Assembly (NCBI RefSeq): GCF_000829415.1
Contig: NZ_AP014637.1
Span: forward strand, 4,977,001-5,041,000
DNA: 64,000 nucleotides
Origin: Pseudomonas sp. StFLB209
GTDB taxonomy: Bacteria; Pseudomonadota; Gammaproteobacteria; Pseudomonadales; Pseudomonadaceae
Reading direction: 5' to 3'
The notes beneath the pieces were generated by a model. The model was not told where the DNA came from. It did no database searches and saw only the letters and a program-made list of their open reading frames with translations. Shown piece by piece: positions 1-10,042 of this stretch (positions are counted from its first letter, which is position 1; each line of letters starts with the position of its first letter). The translations under genes and the position numbers were made by a program.

Positions 1-402
1 CTCGGCCACGAAGACGACGTCCATGTTGCCGTCGGCATTTAAGTCCGCCGCGCGAACGTGCTCGCTGTCGTGGATGCCCTTGCCGAAAGCGCCTGGCTGC
101 TCTACCAAGCGACCCTGGCCATCGTTTAGATAAAGGCGATTTACGCCATGCTCTACGGAGACGACAACATCAAGGTCGCGATCCTTGTCCACATCGATGA
201 AAACCGAGTCGGTTGCATGCAGGCTCGGGGCGATCGGTACATTCGTGGATGTGGCGTCCGCGAAAAACTCCGTTGGTTTGTCAGTCAGAATGTCAAAGGC
301 ATCAGACCCGCTCTTCTCCTGATCAGCCCAGGAGCACCCGCTTAGTACTGAAAAAAGGCCCGAGGTTAGCCAGGCGACAGGGGCGTTGAATCTGCTTTTC
401 AT
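1..402 (-). CDS. FG-GAP/VCBS-repeat lipoprotein, N-terminal part
   Basis: The first 134 codons of a gene that runs off the left edge of the window. The N-terminus is a short hydrophobic stretch ending in the lipobox LSGC (Cys about residue 23), so an outer-membrane or periplasmic lipoprotein is expected. Two Asp-rich calcium-binding-like loops, DVDKDRDLDVV and DLNADGNMDVV, are the hallmark of FG-GAP/VCBS repeats that build a beta-propeller. The family is usually secreted and its ligand is rarely known; no function is assigned. ATG at 402 is preceded by AAGGACA on the reverse strand. Confidence 0.7.
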   Translation of the reverse strand, partial: MKSRFNAPVAWLTSGLFSVLSGCSWADQEKSGSDAFDILTDKPTEFFADATSTNVPIAPSLHATDSVFIDVDKDRDLDVVVSVEHGVNRLYLNDGQGRLVEQPGAFGKGIHDSEHVRAADLNADGNMDVVFVAE

Positions 403-503
403 GAGGTGTCCTTCAGTCATTAGAGCGTCCAGCGCGAAGCTGCAAAACTCAATTATTCACTGGGAAGTCACCGAGAATTAGGGCGAAAAAATCGAATGAG
501 GCT

Positions 504-518
504 ATGACGTTGCGTCAT
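504..518. promoter_or_regulatory. Short palindrome upstream of LysR gene
   Basis: ATGACG-TTG-CGTCAT is a perfect 6-bp-arm inverted repeat about 87 bp before the LysR start, in the gap between the divergent lipoprotein and LysR genes. It could be an autoregulatory operator. No clear -10/-35 pair was assigned. Confidence 0.3.
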
Positions 519-604
519 AAATGAAATGGGTATGGCCCGGAAAACCGCACCGGGATATGATCCGCTCACGGGATGGGCACACCGTTTATGACATGGGTAA
601 CTAA

Positions 605-1504
605 ATGTTTCAAGATGAAATGGGTAGCCTCATGGCTTTTGTGGCCGTGGCGGAGGAGCGTAGTTTTACGCGGGCGGCAGGCCGACTGGGCACTTCCCAA
701 TCGGCGCTGAGCCATAAAATTCGCAGGCTAGAAGCACGCCTGGGAGTTCGTCTTCTCACAAGAACCACTCGCAGCGTTTCACCAACCGCTGCTGGCGAGC
801 GATTACTGGAAACACTGAAGCCTGCACTAGCTGACATCACTGCCCAGCTTGAGAGCTTGACTGATGTGCGGGATAAGCCTGCCGGTTCCATCCGGATTAC
901 CACAGCGGATCATGTAGCTGAGACCATTTTATGGCCTGCCCTCAATCGATGGCTGCCCAAATACCCTGACATTGAGGTAGAGATCACCGTCGACAATGGA
1001 TTCGTGGATATTGTCGCCGAGCGCTTCGACGCAGGTATCCGGCTTGGCGAAAACTTGGACAAGGACATGATCGCTGTTCCGATCGGGCCGATGGAGCGCT
1101 GCGTCATCGTCGGCTCGCCTTCGTATCTGGCCAAATACCCCGTGCCTACTCACCCTGATCAGCTCGTCAACCACCTGTGTATCAATCGCCGTTTCCCCAG
1201 CTTGAACGGTAAGTCTGCCTGGCACTTTGAAAAGGACGGCCAAGCGACACAGGTTCGGGTGTCGGGTCAGGTAGCTTTCAATCGACCAGAGATGATCTTA
1301 GAGGCCGCCGTAGCGGGATACGGGCTGGCATGCCTGCTGGACTCTCAAGTCATTCACCAAGTCGAAGCGGGACGCTTGGTGAGAGTGCTGGACGATTGGT
1401 GCCCTGCCTTCCCTGGCTACTACCTGTACTACCCAAGCCGCCGACAAAACACCTCGGCGTTCCAGTTACTCGTCGAAGCTCTGCGGTACTCTAAGTCAGA
1501 GTGA
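605..1504 (+). CDS. LysR-family transcriptional regulator
   Basis: A 299-residue DNA-binding activator/repressor. The N-terminal winged helix-turn-helix (about residues 7-65, with RAAGRLGTSQSALSHKIRRL) is followed by the usual two-lobed periplasmic-binding-like effector domain. The sequence resembles the large subgroup whose members often control an adjacent MFS exporter or oxidoreductase. The convergent MFS gene 200 bp downstream is a plausible target, but it is not divergent, so this is weak inference. Confidence 0.88.
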   Translation: MFQDEMGSLMAFVAVAEERSFTRAAGRLGTSQSALSHKIRRLEARLGVRLLTRTTRSVSPTAAGERLLETLKPALADITAQLESLTDVRDKPAGSIRITTADHVAETILWPALNRWLPKYPDIEVEITVDNGFVDIVAERFDAGIRLGENLDKDMIAVPIGPMERCVIVGSPSYLAKYPVPTHPDQLVNHLCINRRFPSLNGKSAWHFEKDGQATQVRVSGQVAFNRPEMILEAAVAGYGLACLLDSQVIHQVEAGRLVRVLDDWCPAFPGYYLYYPSRRQNTSAFQLLVEALRYSKSE

Positions 1505-1558
1505 CATCAAGCGAATGCCCCGACATTCAGGTGCGGTTCCGGCAAAAATTTTAGATGA

Positions 1559-1705
1559 TCAAACAAAGTGATTACGCCCAGCCAAAACCGCGAAGATGAC
1601 CTGGAGCGCCGCACAAGCCAGCAACAGCGCTAGCGGCACTTCCCATCCGCCAAAAAGATCATGAAGCCAACCGCACATGAATGGGCCTGCTGCGCCGATT
1701 GAGTT
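1559..1705 (-). pseudogene. Orphan C-terminal fragment of a second MFS transporter
   Basis: Directly after the stop of the complete MFS gene, the same strand stays open for 48 codons ending in TGA at 1559. The peptide contains GPFMCGWLHDLFGGWEVP and ends LAGRNHFV. This is the last transmembrane hairpin of a CynX-type MFS protein and does not match the gene upstream of it. It has no start codon or ribosome site. It looks like the relic of a deletion or replacement that joined two different transporter genes. Confidence 0.6.
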
Positions 1706-1707
1706 AG

Positions 1708-2859
1708 CTAGGCAGGCGTGAGCCGGGCTCTGACGAGCAATGCAAGCAATACGAAACCGCCACCCAGGCAGCCTATGAACGCTAAACCGATATGGTCTAT
1801 CAACAACCCTCCGGCGACAGAGCCAAGCATGATTCCAACGTTAATTGCACTGACATTGAATGCGCCTACGAGCTGAGCGTTGGCACCGGCCCGGCGTAGC
1901 ACATCGATCCCTGTCATGAGGCCCGCAGCTGCGTGACAGCAGCCCACTGCTGCGATGACGAAAGGAATCATCCACACCGTGGTGCCGAACAGGGATAAGG
2001 CCGTCAACGAAATTGCGAGCACGATAAGCAGGCGTTTAAACATGCCCTCAAGTGGATCTGGTATGTGCCTGGAGACAACAAGGTTACCCACGATGTCGGC
2101 TACACCGTATAACGCCAAGACAGGTGTGACGTATGCGAATGGGAAATGGGTGTAACGGACGAGGAAGGTAGCGAGGTAGCTGAACACCGCCATTATCCCC
2201 CCGAAAATCAACAAGTAGCTCAGCAGTGCCCGCACAATGTCGGGGCGGCACACCGCCCTGAGTCGCTCTGACAATGTAGATTGGAGCTGAGACCCATCTC
2301 TCTCAGGCACGTGAATCCAGCGAATGACCATTGCCAAAGCTAGAGCGCTGAGCACCGCCATCAGCAGCAACGCATCTTCCCAACGCCAGGCATCGCTCAC
2401 GGCCTTACCCAGAGGAACGCCTACCACCGATGCGATCGAAGCACCGATGAGCACTCGGGAAACTGCAAGACTTTTAGCCTCAGGCTTGGACATGGCCGCA
2501 GCGGCCAATGCAGCATTCGTCCAGAACATCGCGACACCTACCCCGCCCAATGCGCGGCCTATCATCAACAAGGCGAAATTGTCAGTAAGCGCGCAGATGG
2601 TATTGCCGAGGAACAAAGCGACACAGGCCGTGATCAGTAACAAGCGTAGACTGACTCTGTGCGTGAACGCCGCTATTAACGGCGCACCCACGCCCATGCC
2701 CAGTGCAAAGGCCGTGACAAGCCAGCCGGCATTACCCACGGTTATCTGTAGCGCAGACGCGATTTCAGGTAGCAGCCCTGCGACGATGAATTCTGAAGAA
2801 AGCATGACAAACGTGGTGAAAGTCAGAGCATAGACTTTGGGGTTAAGCGAGTGAGCCAT
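1708..2859 (-). CDS. MFS efflux transporter (AraJ/YdhP-like)
   Basis: 383 residues with about 12 predicted transmembrane helices. The N-terminal pattern (AHSLNPKVYALTFTTFVM, then VAGLLPEIA) is that of the DHA1 drug/arabinose exporter branch. It acts in the inner membrane as a proton-driven exporter; the substrate is unknown. The C-terminus (LLVRARLTPA) is normal for the family, so the gene looks complete even though a foreign MFS tail follows it at once. Confidence 0.85.
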   Translation of the reverse strand: MAHSLNPKVYALTFTTFVMLSSEFIVAGLLPEIASALQITVGNAGWLVTAFALGMGVGAPLIAAFTHRVSLRLLLITACVALFLGNTICALTDNFALLMIGRALGGVGVAMFWTNAALAAAAMSKPEAKSLAVSRVLIGASIASVVGVPLGKAVSDAWRWEDALLLMAVLSALALAMVIRWIHVPERDGSQLQSTLSERLRAVCRPDIVRALLSYLLIFGGIMAVFSYLATFLVRYTHFPFAYVTPVLALYGVADIVGNLVVSRHIPDPLEGMFKRLLIVLAISLTALSLFGTTVWMIPFVIAAVGCCHAAAGLMTGIDVLRRAGANAQLVGAFNVSAINVGIMLGSVAGGLLIDHIGLAFIGCLGGGFVLLALLVRARLTPA

Positions 2860-3022
2860 AAATGTCCAACATCTCTAATGAAAGCGGGTGCGGCTTGAGT
2901 GGAACAAGGCTGATCTTTACAGCCTGCAAATTGGGACGGTCTGTGGACTCTGTTTTCAAATGTGCACTTCTACATCCTCATCACTGCTTTGCGTTCGGCT
3001 ACCCAGGTTCCGTGTGTAGTGG

Positions 3023-4185
<1,163 letters not shown>

Positions 4186-4249
4186 CAGACACCTCTATCT
4201 GGCGAGCATTCTCGCCTAAATGGGTGTCCGGTTTCATTAGACCACTACA

Positions 4250-4800
4250 ATTTCGGGCAGGAGTTTGAGTCCGCCATCATTGCAGATCTAATACATCAGA
4301 AACATTACCACTGCTCGGCGCAAGACCTTCGCCCTGCTCGCTTTCGAAAACTACCCCGCCCAGGAGCAGCCTACGATTTTCAAGGCTACTTTCCCGGCCA
4401 CGGCTGGCACGGTGTTTCATGGACGCAGTGCATCGACCCCAGAGACGAAATGGCATGGCTGGGTCGCGCTCTCCGGGACGCCGCGTACCCTATAGTTTCG
4501 AGCTACAGGGCGATGCATCCAATGTGCGAACGCTGCGGCGAAAAACCGTCAACGGAAGTCGACCATGTGTCTCCCGAGTTCAACGTAATAGTCACGCAGA
4601 TCACTCAGACGCTGAGCACTTCTCAGCTTGAGGAGATATTTTCCCGCTTCGACTGGCTGGAAAGAGAGCCTTTCTCGTTGCCGCCTGGCCACTCTGCTTT
4701 GCAGCTCCTTGATGACGCACATCAGGCTGCGATTCTCCAGGCAGTGTGCCAGCCGTGCCATGTCCTCAACGGTAACGAACGCCGGCGCCAGGCGATTTAA
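4250..4800 (+). pseudogene. HNH-like zinc-finger protein, 5' end removed by the IS
   Basis: The frame is open from inside the IS, but only the part from 4252 on is genuine host coding. The remaining ~180 codons contain CERCGEKPSTEVDHVSP and, near the C-terminus, CQPCHVLNGNERR. The CxxC...DH...CxxCH pattern resembles zinc-bound HNH-type modules. The ordinary N-terminus and start codon are missing. Whatever nuclease or DNA-binding role it had, it is presumably inactive unless translated from an IS-borne start. Confidence 0.55.
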
Positions 4801-5189
4801 ATGCTCGCTATGAACCGAGAGAAAAACCTCGCGGGATAGTTCTTAGCCCCTGCATTTGCTGGCAAACGAGCCCGTGAGGAAGATTTCGCAAGAAGTGATT
4901 TGAACATCTCGCTGGTACGAATTTGAGACCCTGCATGTCGCATTATCCGCAGCCATCCGCCTAAGAAATCCGTGACGTCATGATTGATGTTTTGGCGCTT
5001 GCGACGAACGATCTGGGCAGCAGTAGACGTAGTGATCCAGCTTCCGCTGAACACGTAGGAAAACAGCTCGCCTGCAGGTGAGTCAGTACCTTGTGCTCGC
5101 AGCACGATGGCAGTAGCCGGCCACAATCTGAGATGCGATATGACCGCCTTTAAGGCTACGATTGGCGAGCGCTGCAACATGTAGTCCAT
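4797..5189 (-). CDS. Hypothetical protein, uncertain
   Basis: A 130-codon ORF convergent with the HNH remnant and divergent from the next gene (29-bp gap). The centre (VRRKRQNINHDVTDFLGGW) looks like ordinary helical protein, but there is no recognisable domain and no clear ribosome-binding site. It may be a chance ORF in a low-GC accessory region. Confidence 0.28.
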   Translation of the reverse strand: MDYMLQRSPIVALKAVISHLRLWPATAIVLRAQGTDSPAGELFSYVFSGSWITTSTAAQIVRRKRQNINHDVTDFLGGWLRIMRHAGSQIRTSEMFKSLLAKSSSRARLPANAGAKNYPARFFSRFIASI

Positions 5190-5218
5190 GCCCTGAGCTG
5201 TAGACCAAGGAGGAATGA

Positions 5219-6148
5219 ATGGGTAGCAAAATCCCTGAGGCTAGGAACGCTCTTGGAGCAAAAGTCAGTGCGCTTCAATATGAAAAAAACCCTGTAGGAC
5301 ATTTATCCTGCCCATCCAACGGGTGTGCAGCGAGGCTATCTTTCGTCAAGCGACATGACAGACGATACGCCACCAAGACGATTGAGGTGGCTCCTTGCTT
5401 CAGGCTGAAGAAGCGGTTCAACCACGATGCTAACTGCAAATATAACCTTGGGGGACAGCTCAGCATCATCGCAAAAGGATCGTCTTCAGATCTGTTTTCG
5501 GCCATCTCAGCATCGAAATTTGAGTTTCGTCTTCACATACTGATCAAAGCTCTATGGGAGCTTGATGACGAAGAAGTGGATGCTCGGGGACGAGGCTGGG
5601 GATCCCCTGAATCGCAGAACAAAAGCTATGGAAACAAGGGCCGCCTTTCCAACTATCTCAAAACCTTGGGTCAGATACTCGAGCTAAGGGCATTGTGTGA
5701 AGACAACGACGAGCTCAAAAACCTCGTTACGCTGAAATCCAAGGAAACCACCATCCCCTGGAATAAATTCTACTTCGATCACAGCAACCTTTGCGACTTC
5801 ACTCGCTACTACGGTACGGGCACCCTGACAATTCCATTGGCTATTGCCGGGTATGTTCAAGACATTCGTCCACCTAGCGAACGCTTCCCATATCACGTGG
5901 CAGAGCTCACCTCTCCCTATGTTGAGCCCGACAAGAACGGCATCGTCCGCAAGCCCGTGCCTCAGGTGATTTTAAAGCAGTCCGCCCTCGCCTCCCTGCT
6001 CAAACGCCAACATGAGTACATCTTCTTTGGGCAGTGGAAAGCCCGTGTCCGCAAAACGAGCGGCCGAGGGGAAAATTCTAAGCAGACCTGGCTCTTCGAG
6101 AACATCGAAATGTACATTGACCAAGCGGATCATTTCATCGAGTGCTGA
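5219..6148 (+). CDS. CoiA-like zinc-finger protein of unknown function
   Basis: 309 residues. An AGGAGG ribosome site (5208-5213) lies five bases before ATG 5219; an ATG just upstream runs into a stop at once. The N-terminus has CPSNGCAARLSFV (about residues 31-43) and, after a basic stretch, HDANCKY. The CxxxxC...HxxxC arrangement resembles the metal-binding start of competence CoiA-like proteins. The C-terminal two thirds show no known motif. Its neighbours are a sirtuin and the DUF5131/TcmP pair, so a role in an accessory nucleic-acid or defence module is possible but unproven. Confidence 0.65.
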   Translation: MGSKIPEARNALGAKVSALQYEKNPVGHLSCPSNGCAARLSFVKRHDRRYATKTIEVAPCFRLKKRFNHDANCKYNLGGQLSIIAKGSSSDLFSAISASKFEFRLHILIKALWELDDEEVDARGRGWGSPESQNKSYGNKGRLSNYLKTLGQILELRALCEDNDELKNLVTLKSKETTIPWNKFYFDHSNLCDFTRYYGTGTLTIPLAIAGYVQDIRPPSERFPYHVAELTSPYVEPDKNGIVRKPVPQVILKQSALASLLKRQHEYIFFGQWKARVRKTSGRGENSKQTWLFENIEMYIDQADHFIEC

Positions 6149-6358
6149 ACAGGCGTCATTCTGTCCAGCGCATGAAACAGCAAGCGGAGCGCGCAGGCCA
6201 CCGGCCGTAGCCGTGAGGATGGAACCCCACCGGGCCGAGACACGGAGTGGCTCGGTTTACGACAGCCGTCCGCAGAGCGGCACGTCCAATGTCCAAACAA
6301 CGTACGACGCCCTCGCAAAAAACCGGGCCTCGGCAAAAGTAAATTGAGGAAAGCAGCG

Positions 6359-7111
6359 ATGCCCATTACCACAATTGCAAAGCACCTTCGGGTAGCCAAA
6401 CACGTCGTGGTTTTCACCGGCGCCGGTGCATCAGCCGAAAGTGGTATTCCGACCTTCAGAGATGCACTAACCGGCCTCTGGAAAAGCTTCGATGCATCGA
6501 AGCTCGCGACAGCCGAAGCATTTCGCGCAGACCCCGCTTTGTGCTGGGGCTGGTACGAATGGCGCAGACGCAAAGTCAGCCAGGCCCAACCTAACGGGGC
6601 ACACTATGCAATCGCACAGCTCGCCAACCACGTGCCCAAATTGACAGTCATCACTCAGAACGTGGACGACCTCCACGAGCGCGCAGGAAGTCCCGCAGTG
6701 GCTCATCTCCATGGGAGTTTGCACTCGCCTCGATGCATCGACTGCAGCGCCGTACACGAGGCCCCTCTCCCTTCTGAGCCACTACCCGAAGCCGGAATTC
6801 GCATCGAACCACCACGATGCACCAGGTGTAACGGGTATGTGAGACCAGGTGTTGTATGGTTCGGCGAAATGCTTCCAGATGAGGCTTGGACAAACGCATT
6901 GGCGGCCGCAAGAGACTGCGACATGTTCATATCGATAGGCACATCCGGGATCGTTTATCCCGCCGCAGAATTGCCATTCGCCGCTTTGGCGAATGGTGCA
7001 AAGGTCGTGCACATCAACCCAGCACGCTTTGCGATTAGCAGTCAGGAATTTTTCGTAGAGGGCACCGCAGCGTTCAGCATGACGTCCCTGGTTGAAAGGG
7101 CATTTCTCTAA
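6359..7111 (+). CDS. Sir2-family NAD-dependent protein deacylase
   Basis: About 250 residues. It has the NAD-binding GAGASAESGIPTFRD near the N-terminus, the catalytic TQNVDDLHERAG, HGS (His base), and two zinc Cys pairs, CIDC and CTRC. The Tyr and Arg in GWYEWRRRK match the Y-x-x-R signature of SIRT5/CobB class III enzymes that remove succinyl, malonyl or acetyl groups. ATG 6359 is preferred over ATG 6344 because AGGAAAGC lies just before it and homologues begin near there. Standalone sirtuins also occur in anti-phage NAD-depletion systems, where they are fused or paired; no such partner domain is visible. Confidence 0.85.
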   Translation: MPITTIAKHLRVAKHVVVFTGAGASAESGIPTFRDALTGLWKSFDASKLATAEAFRADPALCWGWYEWRRRKVSQAQPNGAHYAIAQLANHVPKLTVITQNVDDLHERAGSPAVAHLHGSLHSPRCIDCSAVHEAPLPSEPLPEAGIRIEPPRCTRCNGYVRPGVVWFGEMLPDEAWTNALAAARDCDMFISIGTSGIVYPAAELPFAALANGAKVVHINPARFAISSQEFFVEGTAAFSMTSLVERAFL

Positions 7112-7180
7112 CAGTACGAAGCTCAAGCGTCGCATCTACCAGAGCGAAACGAGAGCGCGAGCAGCAGCCGTTGAGGCAAG

Positions 7181-7549
7181 TCATCTCCCCATGTGTTGAG
7201 CCCAGGCGTCAGCGATGAGTATCTCATTCTCAGTAGGATCCCGGGTCTGCGCGTACTTTTGCTTCAATTGCCATAGGCTCTCTGCGATTGCGAAATCTTC
7301 GGCGACCGCAGAAATGTTGATGCGCCCCATGCCTGTTGCCGAAACAGCCTCGGTATCCCATAGCGCTAGCTGAAACTCGCTACTCAGAAACTCCTGATGA
7401 GACACGTCCCTGACCCGCACCAACCATTTCTGGAATTCCGTGATCCAGTTTTGATTACCCGCCAAGGAAATTACCTGCTCTTGGAGGCTAATACATGCAG
7501 TCCGCAGCTGTTCGTCATCCTTAAGATCCAGCAAGTCCTTTCTCCACAA
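7181..7549 (-). CDS. Hypothetical protein, possibly the N-terminal piece of a larger one
   Basis: 122 residues, acidic and helical, with the phrase ALWDTEAVSATGMGRIN followed by a helical tail. The composition is that of a real protein. The abrupt end and the lack of a domain suggest it may be a fragment. It sits in reverse orientation between the sirtuin and DUF5131 genes. No function is assigned. Confidence 0.4.
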   Translation of the reverse strand: MWRKDLLDLKDDEQLRTACISLQEQVISLAGNQNWITEFQKWLVRVRDVSHQEFLSSEFQLALWDTEAVSATGMGRINISAVAEDFAIAESLWQLKQKYAQTRDPTENEILIADAWAQHMGR

Positions 7550-7998
7550 ACGATATTTATAGATGGCGAGATAGTGTCACCACTAGGAGACGGAGGCCAG
7601 ATCCGACCTCAGCGTAAACAGAAGGTAAGCGACGATATATCGCCATCTCTCACCCTCCCAACCAAGTCGTAGCTGGTGCACCGGCTTGATGGTGAGCCCA
7701 GCAGGACTGGGTGCGGGCGCGCATTCTACGCTGAATTGACAGCCATTGCGTTGGCAGTCGCCTTCCCCCTCTCCTTCTCTAAGAGCAAGCCACTTGACGG
7801 GAAGCCTCAGGTGCAAAGCGATTTATCGAGCGAATGAGACTATGCTGTATGGATGTACAGATCTTGATCCGCAGAACCGCAATCGCAGCCTCATACCTGC
7901 CCTTACGGCAATTAATTCATTATGATGGCCACCGAATTCGGTTCTCTCGGTCAGAAATGCGCCAGTTAGGAACGCAAACGAGGGGGCTAGGAAAGGAT

Positions 7999-8781
7999 AT
8001 GGCAGAGACACAGATTGAGTGGACAGACTCTACCTGGAACCCGGTAGCAGGCTGCTCCATCATTAGTGCCGGGTGCAAAAACTGCTATGCCATGGAAATG
8101 GCACGTCGGCTTGAAGCCATGGGCACCCCGAAATACATGGGTTTGACCCGCAAAAAAAACAAGCGCATCGTCTGGAACGGCTCTATCGTCGAAGACTATG
8201 ACGCATTGGCGATTCCGTATCGCTGGAAGAAACCCCGTAAGGTTTTTGTGAACTCAATGAGCGACCTCTTCCATGAGAAGGTCAGTGATGAGTTCATCGT
8301 TGCCGTGTGGAAGGTGATGCGAGAAACCCCGCATCACAACTATCAGATTCTGACCAAGCGCCCAGAGCGGATGAAACAGATCCTCAACGAAGTCATCACT
8401 GAGGTTCTGCCCAACGTCTGGCTGGGAACGTCTATTGAAGATAAAGATGCCGCTGGACGTGTCCAATTCCTGAAAGACACCCCCGCCCAGATCAGATTCA
8501 TCTCCTTTGAACCGCTCATAGGGTCAGTGGGTAACATCGATCTCACGCGGATCGATTGGGCCATCGTCGGTGGTGAGAGCGGCAACAAGGCGCGTCCGGT
8601 TAAGGAGGAGTGGATCGATGAGATCTACACGCAGTGCCTCGAGAGCGGGACAGCGTTTTTCTTCAAACAATGGGGCACGTGGGGCAAGGACAATGTCCGT
8701 CGTTCAAAAAAAGCCAATGGTCGAGAATATCGTGGCAAAACTTGGGATGAGATGCCTGTAAAGCTGGTGGGCATGGCCTAG
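7999..8781 (+). CDS. DUF5131 (phage Gp37/Gp68-like) three-Cys-motif protein
   Basis: 260 residues starting MAETQIEWTDSTWNP; the frame is open further upstream, but this is the family start and AGGAAAGGA precedes it. Three cysteines, C19-x6-C26-x2-C29 (GCSIISAGCKNCYA), give the family its name and look like an iron-sulphur site of a radical-SAM-like fold. VFVNSMSDLFHE, QILTKRPERM, WLGTSIED and IVGGESG are the conserved family blocks. The gene lies 31 bp before tcmP, the usual two-gene arrangement. The family occurs in phages and accessory islands; its biochemical activity is not established. Confidence 0.88.
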   Translation: MAETQIEWTDSTWNPVAGCSIISAGCKNCYAMEMARRLEAMGTPKYMGLTRKKNKRIVWNGSIVEDYDALAIPYRWKKPRKVFVNSMSDLFHEKVSDEFIVAVWKVMRETPHHNYQILTKRPERMKQILNEVITEVLPNVWLGTSIEDKDAAGRVQFLKDTPAQIRFISFEPLIGSVGNIDLTRIDWAIVGGESGNKARPVKEEWIDEIYTQCLESGTAFFFKQWGTWGKDNVRRSKKANGREYRGKTWDEMPVKLVGMA

Positions 8782-8812
8782 TAGAGACACCGTAGCCTGA
8801 CAAGGAATATCC

Positions 8813-10042
8813 ATGGTAGGAAAAAATTATACTTGGGAAGAAGGTGCTGTCCTTTCCGAGCACTCAAGGAAAAAACATCAGATTCTTCGCGAATATTTCT
8901 ACAACTATGTGATGACACGGTGCAGGTCGCCTCTGGTCAGGAAGTTTCGGCTTGCTGTCGTTGACGGCTTCAGCGGTGCTGGCCGGTACAACTGCGGGGC
9001 AGCTGGGTCTCCAATCATTTTCGTTGAGGAATTAAGCCGAGCTATCAACGCTATCAACGTCAAAAGGGCGGTGGATAAGATGCCGCTGGTTGAGATTGAG
9101 TGCAGTCTGATTCTTAATGACGCTGAGCCAGAGGTCATTAATATTCTGAAAGCTAATCTTGCGCCAGTATTACTCGAGCATACGTGCTCTAACTCTCATT
9201 TAAAAATTAACACTCACTACTTTTGTGAGCTTTTCGAGAGCATCTATCCCGGCATCAAAGGCCTGATTCGTGCCGAGCGTCACAAGAGTATTATCTTCAA
9301 CCTTGATCAATGTGGTCACAGCCATGTGGAGACAGAGTCACTGGTTGATATGATGAGCCTCAATGAGTCTGTTGAGATTTTCTACACGTTCATGATTGAG
9401 GCGCTGCTGGCGTTCTTGAAAAAAAACGATCCAGAAGCTCTAAAAGCTCAGCTGTCTTACCTTCAATTGACCAGCCAAGACTTTGAGGTACTGGTTCAGC
9501 ACACGTCCAAGCGTGAATGGCTGGGAACCGCAGAGCGGATCGTGTTCAACAGTTTCAAAAAATGCGCCAGATATGTCAGCCCATTCTCTATTAACAACCC
9601 TGATGGCTGGCGATATTGGCTCATTCATCTTGCGAATTCCCACAGGGCTCGGCAGGTATACAATGATATCTTGCACCAGGATAGTGAAACCCAGGCGCAC
9701 TATGGCCGATCAGGCCTAAACATGCTTGCACACGATCCAAACCAGGGGAAAACACTTTATCTATTCAACGCTTCAGCCAGGGAGCAAGCGAATGAAGAGC
9801 TCTTGGAGGATATTCCAAAATTCCTTCACGACTCGGCACCAACGCTACAGGTAAAAGATTTTTACGAGAAGATCTACAATAACACTCCCGCTCACAGCGA
9901 TGACATTAATTCCGCGCTGCTCGGTAGCAATGAGATCGTGATCAAGACTTCGACAGGTGGAACCAGACGCAAGGCTACCCAAATCCATACTGATGATGTC
10001 ATCGCGTTCAAGCAACAACGAAGCTTCTTCTTCCCCAAATGA
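8813..10042 (+). CDS. tcmP: Three-Cys-motif partner protein TcmP
   Basis: 409 residues. The N-terminal SRKKHQILREYF and DGFSGAGRY (about residue 52-60) are family signatures that resemble a methyltransferase-type Rossmann loop. IFNLDQCGHSHV is in the place of the usual DPFG-type block. The protein family is defined by always neighbouring a three-Cys-motif protein, as here (gene immediately upstream, same strand, AAGGAA ribosome site). The two are presumed to act together. Function is not known; accessory-island location fits a mobile defence or modification role. Confidence 0.85.
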   Translation: MVGKNYTWEEGAVLSEHSRKKHQILREYFYNYVMTRCRSPLVRKFRLAVVDGFSGAGRYNCGAAGSPIIFVEELSRAINAINVKRAVDKMPLVEIECSLILNDAEPEVINILKANLAPVLLEHTCSNSHLKINTHYFCELFESIYPGIKGLIRAERHKSIIFNLDQCGHSHVETESLVDMMSLNESVEIFYTFMIEALLAFLKKNDPEALKAQLSYLQLTSQDFEVLVQHTSKREWLGTAERIVFNSFKKCARYVSPFSINNPDGWRYWLIHLANSHRARQVYNDILHQDSETQAHYGRSGLNMLAHDPNQGKTLYLFNASAREQANEELLEDIPKFLHDSAPTLQVKDFYEKIYNNTPAHSDDINSALLGSNEIVIKTSTGGTRRKATQIHTDDVIAFKQQRSFFFPK

